Shown here: piece by piece, positions 16,314 through 25,382 of the stretch | Position numbering within the stretch: position 1 is the stretch's first letter | Layout of the letters: each line of letters begins with the position of its first letter | NCBI RefSeq assembly: GCF_015751785.1 | Contig: NZ_JADOTY010000001.1 | Location: 4,402,001 to 4,466,000, forward strand | Reading direction: 5' to 3' | DNA length: 64,000 bases | Source: Micromonospora vinacea | GTDB lineage: Bacteria; Actinomycetota; Actinomycetes; Mycobacteriales; Micromonosporaceae | The notes under the pieces: model-generated | Database searches by the model: none | Seen by the model: only the letters and a program-made list of their open reading frames with translations | Told to the model about the DNA's origin: nothing | Program-made: the position numbers and the translations under genes

Positions 16314-17904
16314 TGCAGCGCCCGCCCCCTGGCCCACGGACGGCCCGTCCTCCGGCACCTCCCGTTCCGTGACACTGACCGACCTGCTGCGGGTGCCGAT
16401 GCACCGGTTGCGGTTGGTGGCGGCGGTCGCCATGGTCGGTCTGCTCGTCGCGCTCGGCTACGTGCTGCTGGTGCCTGCGGCGCAGTCCGCGAGCGCCGTG
16501 GTCGCGGTCCGGCCGGTGGTGACCGACGCCTTCACCCCCAGCGGCGCGGGCGCCGACCGTGCGGTCAACATGAACGTGGAAAGCGGCATCGCCACCGGCA
16601 CCGAGGTGGTGCAGCGGCTCGCCGAATCGGCCGGCGGCGACCCGCGTGACATCCGTGACGCCCTCGAGGTCGAGGTGCCCACCGGCGGGCAGATCCTGCG
16701 CTTCACCTACCAGGCGCGCGAGGCGCACCAGGCCGTGCAGAGCGCCAACATGGCCGCCGAGGCCTACCTGAGCGTGCGCCGGACCATGTACGAGCAGCAG
16801 CGCGCCGAGATGCTGCGCTCCTACGACGCCAGTATCACCAAGGTCGCCGCTCAGCAGACCGCGTTGCAGAAGCGGGCGAACACCGCCAAGGACACCGCCG
16901 CCGGTGACGCGCTGGTGGCCGAGCTGGCCGGGATCAACAACCAGCTCACCCAGCTCAACGCCGCCCGTACCGAGATCGCGGCGGTCGACGTCAACCCCGG
17001 CTGGGTCACCCAGACCGCCGAGAAGGCGCTGGTCACGTCCGCCGGGCACCGGCCGCTCTACCTGGTCGCCGGCCTGCTCGGTGGCGCGCTGGTCGGCATC
17101 GTGCTGGCGTACCTCTGGGAGTCGACCGACCGGCGGGTCCGCTCGGTCGCCGACGGTCGGGAGGCCTCCGGTCTTCCCCTGCTCGGCACGGTGCGTCGAC
17201 CGGCGTTCCGCGGCAGTCCCCGGGCGGTCGACGCCGACGTCCGGTACGTGGCGATGGCCGTCGCCGAGCGGGTCCGGCAGCCGGCCCGGGTGGCGCTGGT
17301 GACCGCCCGGGAGGACGCCACGGCGCTCACCGCAGGGCTCGCGGTGGCGCTCGCCGTGGACGGCCGGGAGGTCTTCGTGGCCGACGACAGCGGACGGATC
17401 GAGCGGCTCCGCGCCAGCGTGCTCGCCGACCGGGGTCGGCTGCCCATCGACCCGTCCCGGCCGCTGGTGCCCAAGCCCCGGCCGGCCGGAAGCACACCGG
17501 CCGCCGCTGCCGCCACCGACAGCCCGTCCGCCCGCCGACCCTCCCCGCACCCGCCCGGCGCCCGCCCGTCCACCGACCCGGACGCCACGCTGACGTTGCC
17601 GCGGGTGTCGTCAGCCCGCCCCGAGAACGGTCGCGTCGTCGCCCCGGACGAGGTTGCCGTCGGGGTGGGCAGTGTCCGGTTCGGCACGTGGCGACAGGGC
17701 GCGGACCACGGCCTGGTCCTCTTCAACGCCCCGCCGGCTGAGTCCGACGAGCGTGGCGTGGCAGTGGCCCGGCAGGGCAGCGCGGTGGTGGTCGTCGAGC
17801 GGGACCGAACCCGGCAGAGCGACCTGCGCCGCCTGGTGGAGCGGCTGCGCGCCGCCGGGGTCACCCCGCTGGGCTTCGTGCTCACCCGGAACGGCCGGGT
17901 CTGA
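16306..17904 (+). CDS. Wzz-like polysaccharide co-polymerase with decayed BY-kinase domain
   Basis: This 532-residue protein controls chain length or export of surface polysaccharide by family analogy. A membrane helix (37-57) is followed by an outer Wzz-type domain with long helices (about 140-225), a second helix (252-270) and a cytoplasmic part. That part aligns with the CpsD/Wzc tyrosine-kinase fold (VALVTAREDATALTAGLAVALAVDGREVFVADD), but the expected GEGKT Walker A is replaced by AREDATALT, so no Lys is available for ATP. A Pro/Ser-rich stretch (~465-510 of the gene's cytoplasmic half) interrupts the domain. ATG is within the previous coding sequence, so the two are co-translated. Confidence 0.82.
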   Translation: MTDAAPAPWPTDGPSSGTSRSVTLTDLLRVPMHRLRLVAAVAMVGLLVALGYVLLVPAAQSASAVVAVRPVVTDAFTPSGAGADRAVNMNVESGIATGTEVVQRLAESAGGDPRDIRDALEVEVPTGGQILRFTYQAREAHQAVQSANMAAEAYLSVRRTMYEQQRAEMLRSYDASITKVAAQQTALQKRANTAKDTAAGDALVAELAGINNQLTQLNAARTEIAAVDVNPGWVTQTAEKALVTSAGHRPLYLVAGLLGGALVGIVLAYLWESTDRRVRSVADGREASGLPLLGTVRRPAFRGSPRAVDADVRYVAMAVAERVRQPARVALVTAREDATALTAGLAVALAVDGREVFVADDSGRIERLRASVLADRGRLPIDPSRPLVPKPRPAGSTPAAAAATDSPSARRPSPHPPGARPSTDPDATLTLPRVSSARPENGRVVAPDEVAVGVGSVRFGTWRQGADHGLVLFNAPPAESDERGVAVARQGSAVVVVERDRTRQSDLRRLVERLRAAGVTPLGFVLTRNGRV

Positions 17905-17906
17905 GC

Positions 17907-19265
17907 GTGTCGGTGACCCGCGCCCCGGCGACCGAACCACCGCCCGGAGGCGCACCGGAGGAGGCCGCGCCGGTGCCGCCGTCCGCGCCGCCGCTACTGC
18001 CGCTCTGGCCACTGTCGATGATGTTCGGCCTGGTGCCGCTCTGGTGGCTGCTCGGTGCGTTCTACCTCGGCTGGCCGCTGCTGGGTGCGCTGCTGTTCGC
18101 GTTGCTGCTCACCCGGGGACGCGTGCCGCTGCCGCCGGCGGTCGGCATCTGGCTTCTCTTCCTCGCCATCGTGGTGGTCAGCGCCACCCAACTGTCGTCG
18201 CCCGCCTCGTTGCTCACGTTCGCCCTGCGGCTGGCCTTCTACCTGACCGCGTTGGTGGTCGGCGTCTACGTCTACGCCGCCGCCCGGGAACGCGCCAGCC
18301 TGGTGGCGGTGCTCACCCCGCTCTGCGCGTTCTGGTTCGGGCTGGTGGCGCTGGGCTGGCTCGGGGTGCTGATGCCCCGGCTGGCCATGACGACCCCGAT
18401 GGAGATGCTGCTGCCCGGCGGGGTGGCCAGCACCCCGTTCATCCAGGACATGGTGCACCTCACCACCGCTGAATACAGTGCCCGTTCGCTCAACCCGATC
18501 TATCGGCCGGCCGCGCCGTTCGCGTACACCAACAACTACGGCAGCGCGTACGCCATGACCCTGCCCTGCGTGGTGGCCTTCGCGATGCTGCGCCGGCAGG
18601 GGCTGCTGCGGTGGGCGCTGCTGGCGTCGCTGCCGCTGTCGTTGGCGCCGGCGTTCCTCACCCTCAACCGGGCGATGTTCCTCAGCCTCGGTGCCGGGCT
18701 GGCGGTGCTCGGGGTGCGGGCCAGCCTGCGCGGCAACGTCCGGGTGGCCGCGTCCATCGTCGGGGTGGTGGTGATCGGCGCGTTGGCCACGCTCTTCATC
18801 CCGATCACCGAGCTGATCAGCAGACGGGTCGACTCCAGCGACACCAACACCGACCGGCTCTCGCTCTACACCGAGGTGATCCGCCGGGTGCAGGAGTCAC
18901 CGTGGCTGGGTTACGGCGCCCCGGTGAACGTCGACACCGTGTCGGCGGCCGCGCCGATCGGCACCCAGGGGCAGCTGTGGATGGTGCTGTTCAGTCACGG
19001 CGTACCCGCGCTCATCTGTTTCCTGGCGTGGTTCGTCGCCGCCGCGGTGATCTGCGCGCGGGCGACGTCGGCGGCCGGGCAGTGGCTGGCGGTGGTGCCG
19101 GTGGTCTGCCTCGTGCAGGTCCCGTTCTACGGAATGGCCAACCAGAACCTCGCTGTCGCGTTCTTCGCCGTCGCCTTCGCGATGGCGCTGACCGAACGCG
19201 AACGGCTGACCCGGTTGACCGGGTCGTCGCCGACGCCCGCGCGGACCGCGCCGGTGCCCGCGTGA
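17907..19265 (+). CDS. O-antigen ligase/polymerase-like multispanning protein (Wzy/WaaL type)
   Basis: This 452-residue integral membrane protein has about 10-12 predicted helices. The large loop (residues ~150-205) followed by LNRAMFLSLG and a later WLGYGAPVNVD segment resemble the Wzy_C/O-antigen ligase superfamily, whose members join lipid-linked glycan units outside the membrane. GTG 17907 lies 2 bases after the previous stop. Whether it polymerises or ligates cannot be told from the sequence. Confidence 0.82.
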   Translation: MSVTRAPATEPPPGGAPEEAAPVPPSAPPLLPLWPLSMMFGLVPLWWLLGAFYLGWPLLGALLFALLLTRGRVPLPPAVGIWLLFLAIVVVSATQLSSPASLLTFALRLAFYLTALVVGVYVYAAARERASLVAVLTPLCAFWFGLVALGWLGVLMPRLAMTTPMEMLLPGGVASTPFIQDMVHLTTAEYSARSLNPIYRPAAPFAYTNNYGSAYAMTLPCVVAFAMLRRQGLLRWALLASLPLSLAPAFLTLNRAMFLSLGAGLAVLGVRASLRGNVRVAASIVGVVVIGALATLFIPITELISRRVDSSDTNTDRLSLYTEVIRRVQESPWLGYGAPVNVDTVSAAAPIGTQGQLWMVLFSHGVPALICFLAWFVAAAVICARATSAAGQWLAVVPVVCLVQVPFYGMANQNLAVAFFAVAFAMALTERERLTRLTGSSPTPARTAPVPA

Positions 19266-20899
19266 CCGCCGCGACCCGGCCGCCGACCGGTGCCGACGAG
19301 GGCCGGCCGACGCCCGCCCTAGCCGAGGATCAGGCCGCGCCGTCACCCGCCGGGGACACCGGCTCGGCCGAGACCCGCCGCAGCGCGCGCAGCGGCGTGG
19401 CCGGACTGCTCGGCGCGGCCACCAGTGGCTTGTTCGGGTTCGTGCTGGCCGTCGTGATCACCCGGGGGTACGGCACGGCCGGCGCGGGCGCGTTCTTCGC
19501 CGCGATCGGGGTCGTCACCGTGGCGACCGCGATCTGCACGCTCGGCGCGGAGACCGGTCTGATGTGGGCGCTGCCGCGCCGCAGTGCCGGTGTGCGCGGT
19601 GACGCGGCCCGGGTGCTCCCGGTGGCGCTGATCCCGCCGCTGCTGACCGGGCTGCTGGTCGCCGGCGCGGGAGTGCTGGCCGCCGACGCGCTCGCGCCCC
19701 GGCTGCTGCGCGGCTCCGGCGCGAGCGGTGACGCGCTGCTCACCGTCACGTTCGCCGCGGTGCCGGTGGTGGTCGCGATGACCCTGCTGCTGGCCGCGCT
19801 GCGCTGCGTGCGGCCCATCCGGGCGTACGTCGGGGTGCAGTTCCTGCTGCTGCCGATCGCCCGCCCGGTGCTGGTCGGCGCCGCCGCGCTGGCGGGTGGT
19901 GGTCTGCTCGCAGGCATGACCGGGTGGTTGGTGCCGGCGGCGTTGGCGCTGCTGGCCTGCCTCACCCTCGTCGCCGGCCCGCTCGGGCTGGGCCGGGGCG
20001 CGACGCTGCGGCCGCGCCGCGCGGACTGGTCGACGTTCTGGCGCTTCGCGCTGCCCCGGGCCGCCTCGGCGGCCATCGACGCCGGCAGCATGTGGGTCGG
20101 GGTGCTGCTCACCTCGGTGCTGGCCGGGCCGGCGGACGCCGGTGTGTTCGGCGCCGTCGGCCGGTACGTGCTGGCCGGCCAGCTGGCCATGCAGGGGTTG
20201 CGGGTGGCGGTGTCTCCGCAGTTGTCCCGGCTGCTCGGGCGGGGCGAGCGGGCCGCGGCGGCGGCCGTGCACCGGCAGTTGACCACCTGGGGGCTGGTGC
20301 TGTCCTGGCCGGTCTACCTGCTGCTGGCGGTCTTCGCGCTGGCCTTCCTCCAGCTGTTCGGGCCGGAGTTCACCGCGGGTGTGCCGGCGATGACGGTGCT
20401 CGCGCTGGCGATGCTGGTCAACACCGGGGTGGGCAACGTGCAGAGCCTGCTCCTGATGGGCGGGCGCAGCGGGCTGCACCTGGTCGCCACAGTGGCCGGG
20501 TTGACGGTGACCGTCTCGCTGGGGCTCTGGCTGATCCCCCGCCACGGCGCGACGGGCGCCGCGGTGGCCTGGGCGGCCGGCATCGCCACCGAGAACCTCA
20601 CCGCCGCCGCGTTCGCCCGGTCGGTGGTTCGGGAGCCGCTCTTCGACGCCGCGATGGTGCGTGCCGCGGTGGCCACCATCGCCGGTGTGGGCCTGGCCGC
20701 CGGCGTCGGCGTGCTGGTCGGAGGTCGCGGCCTGCCCGGCCTCGCGCTGGCGCTCGCGGTGCTGGTGGCCGGCTGCGTCGGCATGTTGACGTTGCCCCGG
20801 GTGCGCGCCGGCATCCGGGGGACCATGAGGCAGATCCGTGGAGGAGACAACGCGGCCGCGGCCGCGGAGCCCACCTCGGCATCGACGAGAGGCAGGTGA
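19262..20899 (+). CDS. Wzx-like polysaccharide flippase (MOP superfamily)
   Basis: This 545-residue protein has a disordered N-terminal ~45 residues and about 14 hydrophobic helices from SGVAGLLGAATSGLFGF onward. Helix pattern and motifs (VVITRGYGTAGAGAFF; AGPADAGVFGAVGRYV) fit the MATE/MOP flippases that move lipid-linked glycan units across the membrane. GTG 19262 overlaps the upstream stop (GTGA). A long upstream extension of this frame runs into the previous gene and is not used. Direct neighbours are the polymerase-like protein and a sulfotransferase. Confidence 0.85.
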   Translation: MTAATRPPTGADEGRPTPALAEDQAAPSPAGDTGSAETRRSARSGVAGLLGAATSGLFGFVLAVVITRGYGTAGAGAFFAAIGVVTVATAICTLGAETGLMWALPRRSAGVRGDAARVLPVALIPPLLTGLLVAGAGVLAADALAPRLLRGSGASGDALLTVTFAAVPVVVAMTLLLAALRCVRPIRAYVGVQFLLLPIARPVLVGAAALAGGGLLAGMTGWLVPAALALLACLTLVAGPLGLGRGATLRPRRADWSTFWRFALPRAASAAIDAGSMWVGVLLTSVLAGPADAGVFGAVGRYVLAGQLAMQGLRVAVSPQLSRLLGRGERAAAAAVHRQLTTWGLVLSWPVYLLLAVFALAFLQLFGPEFTAGVPAMTVLALAMLVNTGVGNVQSLLLMGGRSGLHLVATVAGLTVTVSLGLWLIPRHGATGAAVAWAAGIATENLTAAAFARSVVREPLFDAAMVRAAVATIAGVGLAAGVGVLVGGRGLPGLALALAVLVAGCVGMLTLPRVRAGIRGTMRQIRGGDNAAAAAEPTSASTRGR

Positions 20900-21810
20900 G
20901 GTTCGTCGTGGTGTCCATCCGTGACCGGGTCAAGCAGTTGGTTCCGACCCAGGTGACCACCCGGGTGAAGGAGTCGCTTGTCGACTACGGCGTTCGCACC
21001 AGCGACCGCCGGCCGCTACCGGACTTCCTGATCATCGGGACCAAACGGGGTGGCACCACCTCCCTGTGGAACTACCTCATCCAGCACCCGTTGGTGCCCC
21101 GGCTCTTTCCCGCGTGGAACACCAAGTCGGCGCACTACTTCGAGGAGCACTGGGGGCGCGGCGAATCCTGGTACCGCTCGCACTTCCCGACCGAGCGGCA
21201 GCGCGAGGCCCTTTCCAAGCGGCACGGCGGGCCGGCCCGGGTCGGTGAGGCCGCCCCGCTGTACATGTTCCACCCGCTGGCCGCGCAGCGGGTCGCCGCG
21301 CTGATGCCGACGGTGAAGCTCATCGTGCTGCTGCGGGACCCGGTGGAGCGGGCGTACTCGCACTGGAAGGAACGCCGCACCCACGGCATCGAACCACTGG
21401 ACTTCGCCGCCGCGCTGGCGGCCGAGCCGGAGCGTACGGCGGGGGAGCGGGAACGGTTGATCGCCGAGCCGGAGTCGTTCAGCGAGCCGTACGACTGGTA
21501 CACGTACCGGGCCCGGGGGCGCTATCTGGAGCACCTGGAGCCGTGGCTGGAGCGCTTCGACCGCCAGCAGATCCTCTTCCTGCCCAGCGAGGACCTGTAC
21601 CGCGACTCGCGCGCGACCTACGGGCGCACCCTGGACTTCCTCGGTCTGCCGGCGTACGACCTGCCCAACTTCAAGGTCTACAACGATCGGCGCTCGGCAC
21701 CTCTGGAGCCGACCGTGCGTGCTGAGCTGACCGACTACTACCGGCCGTACAACGACGCGTTGCGCCAGCGGCTCGGGTTGGACCTCGACTGGGCGGACCG
21801 GTCGGCGTGA
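20896..21810 (+). CDS. PAPS-dependent sulfotransferase
   Basis: This ~304-residue protein transfers sulfate from PAPS to an acceptor. The 5'-phosphosulfate loop (FLIIGTKRGGTTSL) lies near residue 40, and the 3'-phosphate site (LIVLLRDPVERAYSHW) near residue 140; both are typical of bacterial and heparan-type carbohydrate sulfotransferases. GTG 20896 overlaps the previous stop; GTG 20908 or 20911 are alternatives. Placed directly after the flippase, it most likely sulfates the exported polysaccharide or its lipid-linked unit. A sulfated surface glycan is unusual for this group of bacteria. Confidence 0.88.
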   Translation: MRFVVVSIRDRVKQLVPTQVTTRVKESLVDYGVRTSDRRPLPDFLIIGTKRGGTTSLWNYLIQHPLVPRLFPAWNTKSAHYFEEHWGRGESWYRSHFPTERQREALSKRHGGPARVGEAAPLYMFHPLAAQRVAALMPTVKLIVLLRDPVERAYSHWKERRTHGIEPLDFAAALAAEPERTAGERERLIAEPESFSEPYDWYTYRARGRYLEHLEPWLERFDRQQILFLPSEDLYRDSRATYGRTLDFLGLPAYDLPNFKVYNDRRSAPLEPTVRAELTDYYRPYNDALRQRLGLDLDWADRSA

Positions 21811-23069
21811 CGACCCTGGTGGGCCCGGCCGCCGACCCGCGTTCCCGGGTGGACGGCCTGGGTTGGGTGAGCCGCGCGGTCTTCCCGGACGACCGGGTCG
21901 GCCTGACCGTGGCGGGCGACCCGCCGGCCGGTCACCGGGCGGTGGCCCGGTACGCGGTGGTGCCGTCGGTCGCCCGGGCCCGGTTCCTGGTGCCGTTGGG
22001 TGCGCCCCGGGCCGGGGCGGCGTCCCTGTTGGCGTACAACGCCCTGCGGCCACCGAAGGTGCGCGCGCTGCGGGCTGTGCTCGGCGGGCTGGCCCGGTTC
22101 GGTCGGGTGGGGCTCGCGCCGTTTCCGACGTTGACCGTCTCGGTGCCGGCCGGAGTGCCGGCCGCGGAGCTGTTGTTGAGCGAGCGGCTCTCCGCCGACC
22201 TGGGTGACACGCCGCTGCTGGCCGCGTTCGGGGTCCGCCCACCCGACCCCAACGGCAAGCCCACCCTGCAACTCTTCAGCGCCGACGGGCGTCCGCGTGG
22301 CTACGCGAAGATCGGCTGGAACGACGCGACCCGCGCGCTGGTCAGCGCGGAGGCGGCGGCGCTGCGGGCGTTGCGTGCGGTGGTCGGCGTCGCCGACCAC
22401 CCGACGCCACCGCGGCTGCTCACCGAGACGTCGTGGGCGGGCCAGGTGGTCGCGGTGATCGAGCCGTTGCCCCCGGCGGTACGCGGCGTGCCGGTGGACG
22501 ACCCACCCCGGATCGCCGCGCTGCTCGCGGTCGCCCGGCGGGGCCGCCCGGCGGGCACACCTCGACCGCTGGTCGACTCGACCTTCCTGCACCGGCTGGC
22601 CGAGCAGGCCGGCCGGTCCGCCGCGACCGAGCCGGCCGGTGCGCGGGCCGTCGCCGCGGTTTCCGCGCTGGCCCGTCGGCACGGCGGCACCAGCGTCGAG
22701 TTCGGTCACTGGCATGGTGACTGGGTGCCGTGGAACCTGGGCTGGCACGCCGGCCGGTTGGTCGCCTGGGACTGGGAGCACAGCGGGCCGGACGTGCCGG
22801 TCGGCTTCGACCTGGCGCACGACGCGTTCCAGCGGGCCCTCGTGCTGCGCGGGGAGCCGGCCGACGCCGCCGCGGCGGCCGTGGACGGATATCTGGGCCG
22901 GCACGGCGAGCGGCTCGGCCTCGACGCGGCGCAGCGCCGGCTCGTGGCCGACGCGTACCTGGTGGAGATGTGGTTGCGGACCTGGCGGCTGGCCGACGCG
23001 GGCGCGGGCTGGAACGCCGCCCTGCATCCCGCACTCTTGGACGTCATCGAGAAAAGACATAGCGGCTGA
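21807..23069 (+). CDS. Aminoglycoside-phosphotransferase-fold kinase-like protein
   Basis: This 420-residue protein's C-terminal half has the kinase catalytic motifs HGDWVPWN (His303-Asn310) and Asp322 in WDWEHSG, plus a likely ATP-binding Lys168 (GYAKIGW) and Glu182. The N-terminal ~140 residues are not recognisable. The substrate could be a sugar, a lipid carrier or a small molecule. GTG/ATG choice: the ACG-preceded GTG at 21807 overlaps the sulfotransferase stop (GTGA). Location within the glycan operon suggests phosphorylation of a precursor or of the polymer, which is inference. Confidence 0.75.
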   Translation: MTTLVGPAADPRSRVDGLGWVSRAVFPDDRVGLTVAGDPPAGHRAVARYAVVPSVARARFLVPLGAPRAGAASLLAYNALRPPKVRALRAVLGGLARFGRVGLAPFPTLTVSVPAGVPAAELLLSERLSADLGDTPLLAAFGVRPPDPNGKPTLQLFSADGRPRGYAKIGWNDATRALVSAEAAALRALRAVVGVADHPTPPRLLTETSWAGQVVAVIEPLPPAVRGVPVDDPPRIAALLAVARRGRPAGTPRPLVDSTFLHRLAEQAGRSAATEPAGARAVAAVSALARRHGGTSVEFGHWHGDWVPWNLGWHAGRLVAWDWEHSGPDVPVGFDLAHDAFQRALVLRGEPADAAAAAVDGYLGRHGERLGLDAAQRRLVADAYLVEMWLRTWRLADAGAGWNAALHPALLDVIEKRHSG

Positions 23070-23283
23070 TCTGGAGGAATCGCGGCGGCGACGGCGCGCC
23101 GCAGAGTGACGACAAAATCGCAGGTGGTGATGACGATCGATGGACCTCGGACGTTCGGCGTACCGGACCGCCTGCTGTGGAGATCGTCATGTCGGCCGGT
23201 CGCGCTATTCAACGACCGGGAATCGTGTGATCTGCTTCTGCGTGGCGTGAACTGAAATTCCAAGCGAACTTGTGGGGAGTCGC

Positions 23284-23763
23284 GTGGACACGAAGAACGA
23301 CGACAGTGGGGCGCCGGTGCTGCTGCTGGTCGGCTCCAGCGGCGGCCATCTGGCCCAACTACTGGCCCTGCGGCCCTGGTACGAACAGTGGCGGCGCTGC
23401 TGGGTCACCTTCGACACCCCGGAGGCGATCTCGCTGCTGGCCGGCGAGGACCTGGTCCCGGCGCACCACCCGACCACCCGCAACGTGCCGAACCTGCTGC
23501 GCAACGCGCTGCTGGCCTGGCGGGTGCTGCGGGCACGGCGGGTCGCCGCGGTGGTCACCACCGGGGCCGGGGTGGCGGTGCCGTTCGTGGTGCTGGCCCG
23601 GCTGCGGCGCATCCCGACCGTCTACATCGAGGTGTACGACCGGATCGACACCCCGACGTTGACCGCTCGGCTCTGCCGGCCGTTCCTGTCCGCGATGCTC
23701 GTGCAGTGGGACGAGCAGCGCCGGCAGTACCCCGAGGCGACAGTCGTCGGGACGCTGCTGTGA
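23284..23763 (+). CDS. Alg14/PssD-type glycosyltransferase membrane-anchor subunit
   Basis: The protein has 159 residues from GTG 23284, chosen for the GGGGAG at 23274-23279. The N-terminal VLLLVGSSGGHLAQLLAL, the hydrophobic segment VAAVVTTGAGVAVPFVVLARL and the YIEVYDRID stretch match the Alg14/PssD/CpsF-type half of split UDP-sugar glycosyltransferases, which recruits the catalytic half to the membrane. A 214-base gap upstream suggests an own promoter. The stop overlaps the start of the catalytic partner by 4 bases. Confidence 0.85.
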   Translation: MDTKNDDSGAPVLLLVGSSGGHLAQLLALRPWYEQWRRCWVTFDTPEAISLLAGEDLVPAHHPTTRNVPNLLRNALLAWRVLRARRVAAVVTTGAGVAVPFVVLARLRRIPTVYIEVYDRIDTPTLTARLCRPFLSAMLVQWDEQRRQYPEATVVGTLL

Positions 23764-24434
23764 CCGGGGAGACGGGCACCGCCTGGCGTCCGCAGTCCCG
23801 GCCGGCGGCCGAGGCGGCCCGCCTGCCCCGGCAGCGGGACAGCTCGGCGGTCGCCCAGCTCCGACTGCTGGTCGCGGTGGGCACCGACAAGCACCCCTTC
23901 GACCGGCTCGTCGACTGGTTGGCGCAGTGGCACGCGCGGGCCGCCGGCCCGATCGGGTTGACAGTGCAGCACGGGCACACCACCGCACCCCAGTTGCCCG
24001 GCGCGGTGCCGTTCCTCGGCCACGACGCCTTGCAGCAGGCGATGATCGACGCGGATCTGGTGGTCTGCCACGGCGGTCCGGCGACCATCCTGGAGGCCCG
24101 CCGGCACGGCCACCTGCCCATCGTGGTGCCCCGCGATCCGGCTCGCGGTGAGCACGTCGACAACCACCAGCTTCTCTTCGCCCGCCGGCTCGGCGCCGCC
24201 GGGCTGGTGGCGCTCTGCGAGACCCGGGAGGCGCTGCACGACGCGCTGGCCGCCGGGGTGGCCGACCCGTCCCGGTACGCGGTGGCCGCCGACCCGGAGG
24301 CACACGAGGCGCAACGGGCGGCGGTGGCCCGGGTCGGGCAGATCATCGACGACCTGGTGGCCCGCTCGACCCCGCGCCCACCCCGGTGGCGGGCCTGGCC
24401 CCGGCCGCGCCCGGGTACGAAGGAGACTCGATGA
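23760..24434 (+). CDS. Alg13/PssE-type glycosyltransferase catalytic subunit
   Basis: This 224-residue protein (GTG 23760) shows the GT28 C-terminal domain: LLVAVGTDKHPFDRLVDWL, then VVCHGGPATILEARRHGHLPIVVPR, the UDP-sugar site, and DNHQLLFARRL. It is the donor-binding half of the split transferase encoded with the upstream gene. An ~35-residue N-terminal extension and a basic C-terminal tail flank the domain. Together the two subunits should add a sugar, probably early in assembly, to a lipid-linked acceptor. Confidence 0.86.
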   Translation: MTGETGTAWRPQSRPAAEAARLPRQRDSSAVAQLRLLVAVGTDKHPFDRLVDWLAQWHARAAGPIGLTVQHGHTTAPQLPGAVPFLGHDALQQAMIDADLVVCHGGPATILEARRHGHLPIVVPRDPARGEHVDNHQLLFARRLGAAGLVALCETREALHDALAAGVADPSRYAVAADPEAHEAQRAAVARVGQIIDDLVARSTPRPPRWRAWPRPRPGTKETR

Positions 24435-25354
24435 CCCAGCAGCCGAGCGTCAGCGTCGTGGTCCCCACCCGGGACCGCCCGGAGCTGCTGCGGGCCGCGG
24501 TGCGCGCGATCCTGGCCCAGGACTACCCGGGCCTGATCGAGGTCGTCGTGGTGTTCGACCAGTCCGCGCCGGACGAGTCGCTGACCGAGCTCGGCGGCGG
24601 CCCGGCCCGTGTGGTCCGGGTGATCCGCAACGCCCGTACCCCCGGGTTGGCCGGAGCGCGCAACAGCGGCACGCTCGCCGCCGAGGGTGAGCTGGTCGCG
24701 TTCTGCGACGACGACGACGAGTGGCTGCCCGGCAAGCTGGCCGCCCAGGTCGACGCGCTGGCCGGCGATCCGGCCGCCGAGTTCGTCTGCTGCGGCATTC
24801 GCGTGAACTACGACGGGAACACCGTCGACCGGGTGCTCGACAAGGACCGGATCACCCTGGACGACCTGCTCCGCGACCGGATGACGGAGTTGCACCCGTC
24901 GACCTTCCTGATCCGCGCCACCGCACTGCGCAACGGGTTCGGGCTGGTCGACGAGGAGATTCCGGGCAGCTACGCGGAGGACTACGAGTTCCTGCTCCGG
25001 GCCGCCCGCAGCGCGCCGCTGATCAACCTGCGCACGCCGTCGGTGCTGGTCCGCTGGCACAAGCGCTCGTACTTCGCGCAACGCTGGGACACCATCTCCG
25101 AGGCGTTGCAGTGGTTGCTGCAGCGCTACCCGGAGTTCGCCAGCCAACCGGCCGGCGAGGCCCGGGTCGCCGGGCAGATCGCGTTCGCCCAGGCCGCCTC
25201 CGGCGACCGCCGGGGCGCGCTGCGCTGGGCCCGGCGCACCCTGCGGAGCAACCCCCGCGAGCCGCGCGCCTACCTGGCCCTCGCCGTCGCGGGTCGGGTG
25301 GTCCGGGCCGACGCGGTGCTGCGCACCCTGCACAAGCGCGGCCGAGGGATCTGA
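24431..25354 (+). CDS. Family 2 glycosyltransferase
   Basis: This 307-residue protein starts at ATG 24431 overlapping the previous stop, with a GAAGGAGA ribosome site. SVSVVVPTRDRPELLRAAV opens the GT-A fold, followed by RTPGLAGARNSG, the metal-binding FCDDDDEWLPGK, and an EDYEF catalytic-base region. Tandem helices at the C-terminus (about 230-300) are TPR-like. It is likely an inverting transferase using a nucleotide sugar in polymer assembly. A strong terminator follows immediately. Confidence 0.9.
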   Translation: MTQQPSVSVVVPTRDRPELLRAAVRAILAQDYPGLIEVVVVFDQSAPDESLTELGGGPARVVRVIRNARTPGLAGARNSGTLAAEGELVAFCDDDDEWLPGKLAAQVDALAGDPAAEFVCCGIRVNYDGNTVDRVLDKDRITLDDLLRDRMTELHPSTFLIRATALRNGFGLVDEEIPGSYAEDYEFLLRAARSAPLINLRTPSVLVRWHKRSYFAQRWDTISEALQWLLQRYPEFASQPAGEARVAGQIAFAQAASGDRRGALRWARRTLRSNPREPRAYLALAVAGRVVRADAVLRTLHKRGRGI

Positions 25355-25382
25355 GCCGCCGCCCGCACGAGCGGGCGGCGGC
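25355..25382 (+). terminator. Terminator closing the polysaccharide operon
   Basis: A perfect 12-bp stem, GCCGCCGCCCGC with GCGGGCGGCGGC, has an ACGA loop and begins immediately after the GT2 stop codon. No T-run follows, as is common in high-GC actinobacteria. Confidence 0.8.

Noticed and set aside
23129..23190. 9-bp inverted repeat ATGACGATC/GATCGTCAT before the Alg14-like gene
   Set aside because: Short arms with a 43-base spacer; could be chance, so not called an operator.
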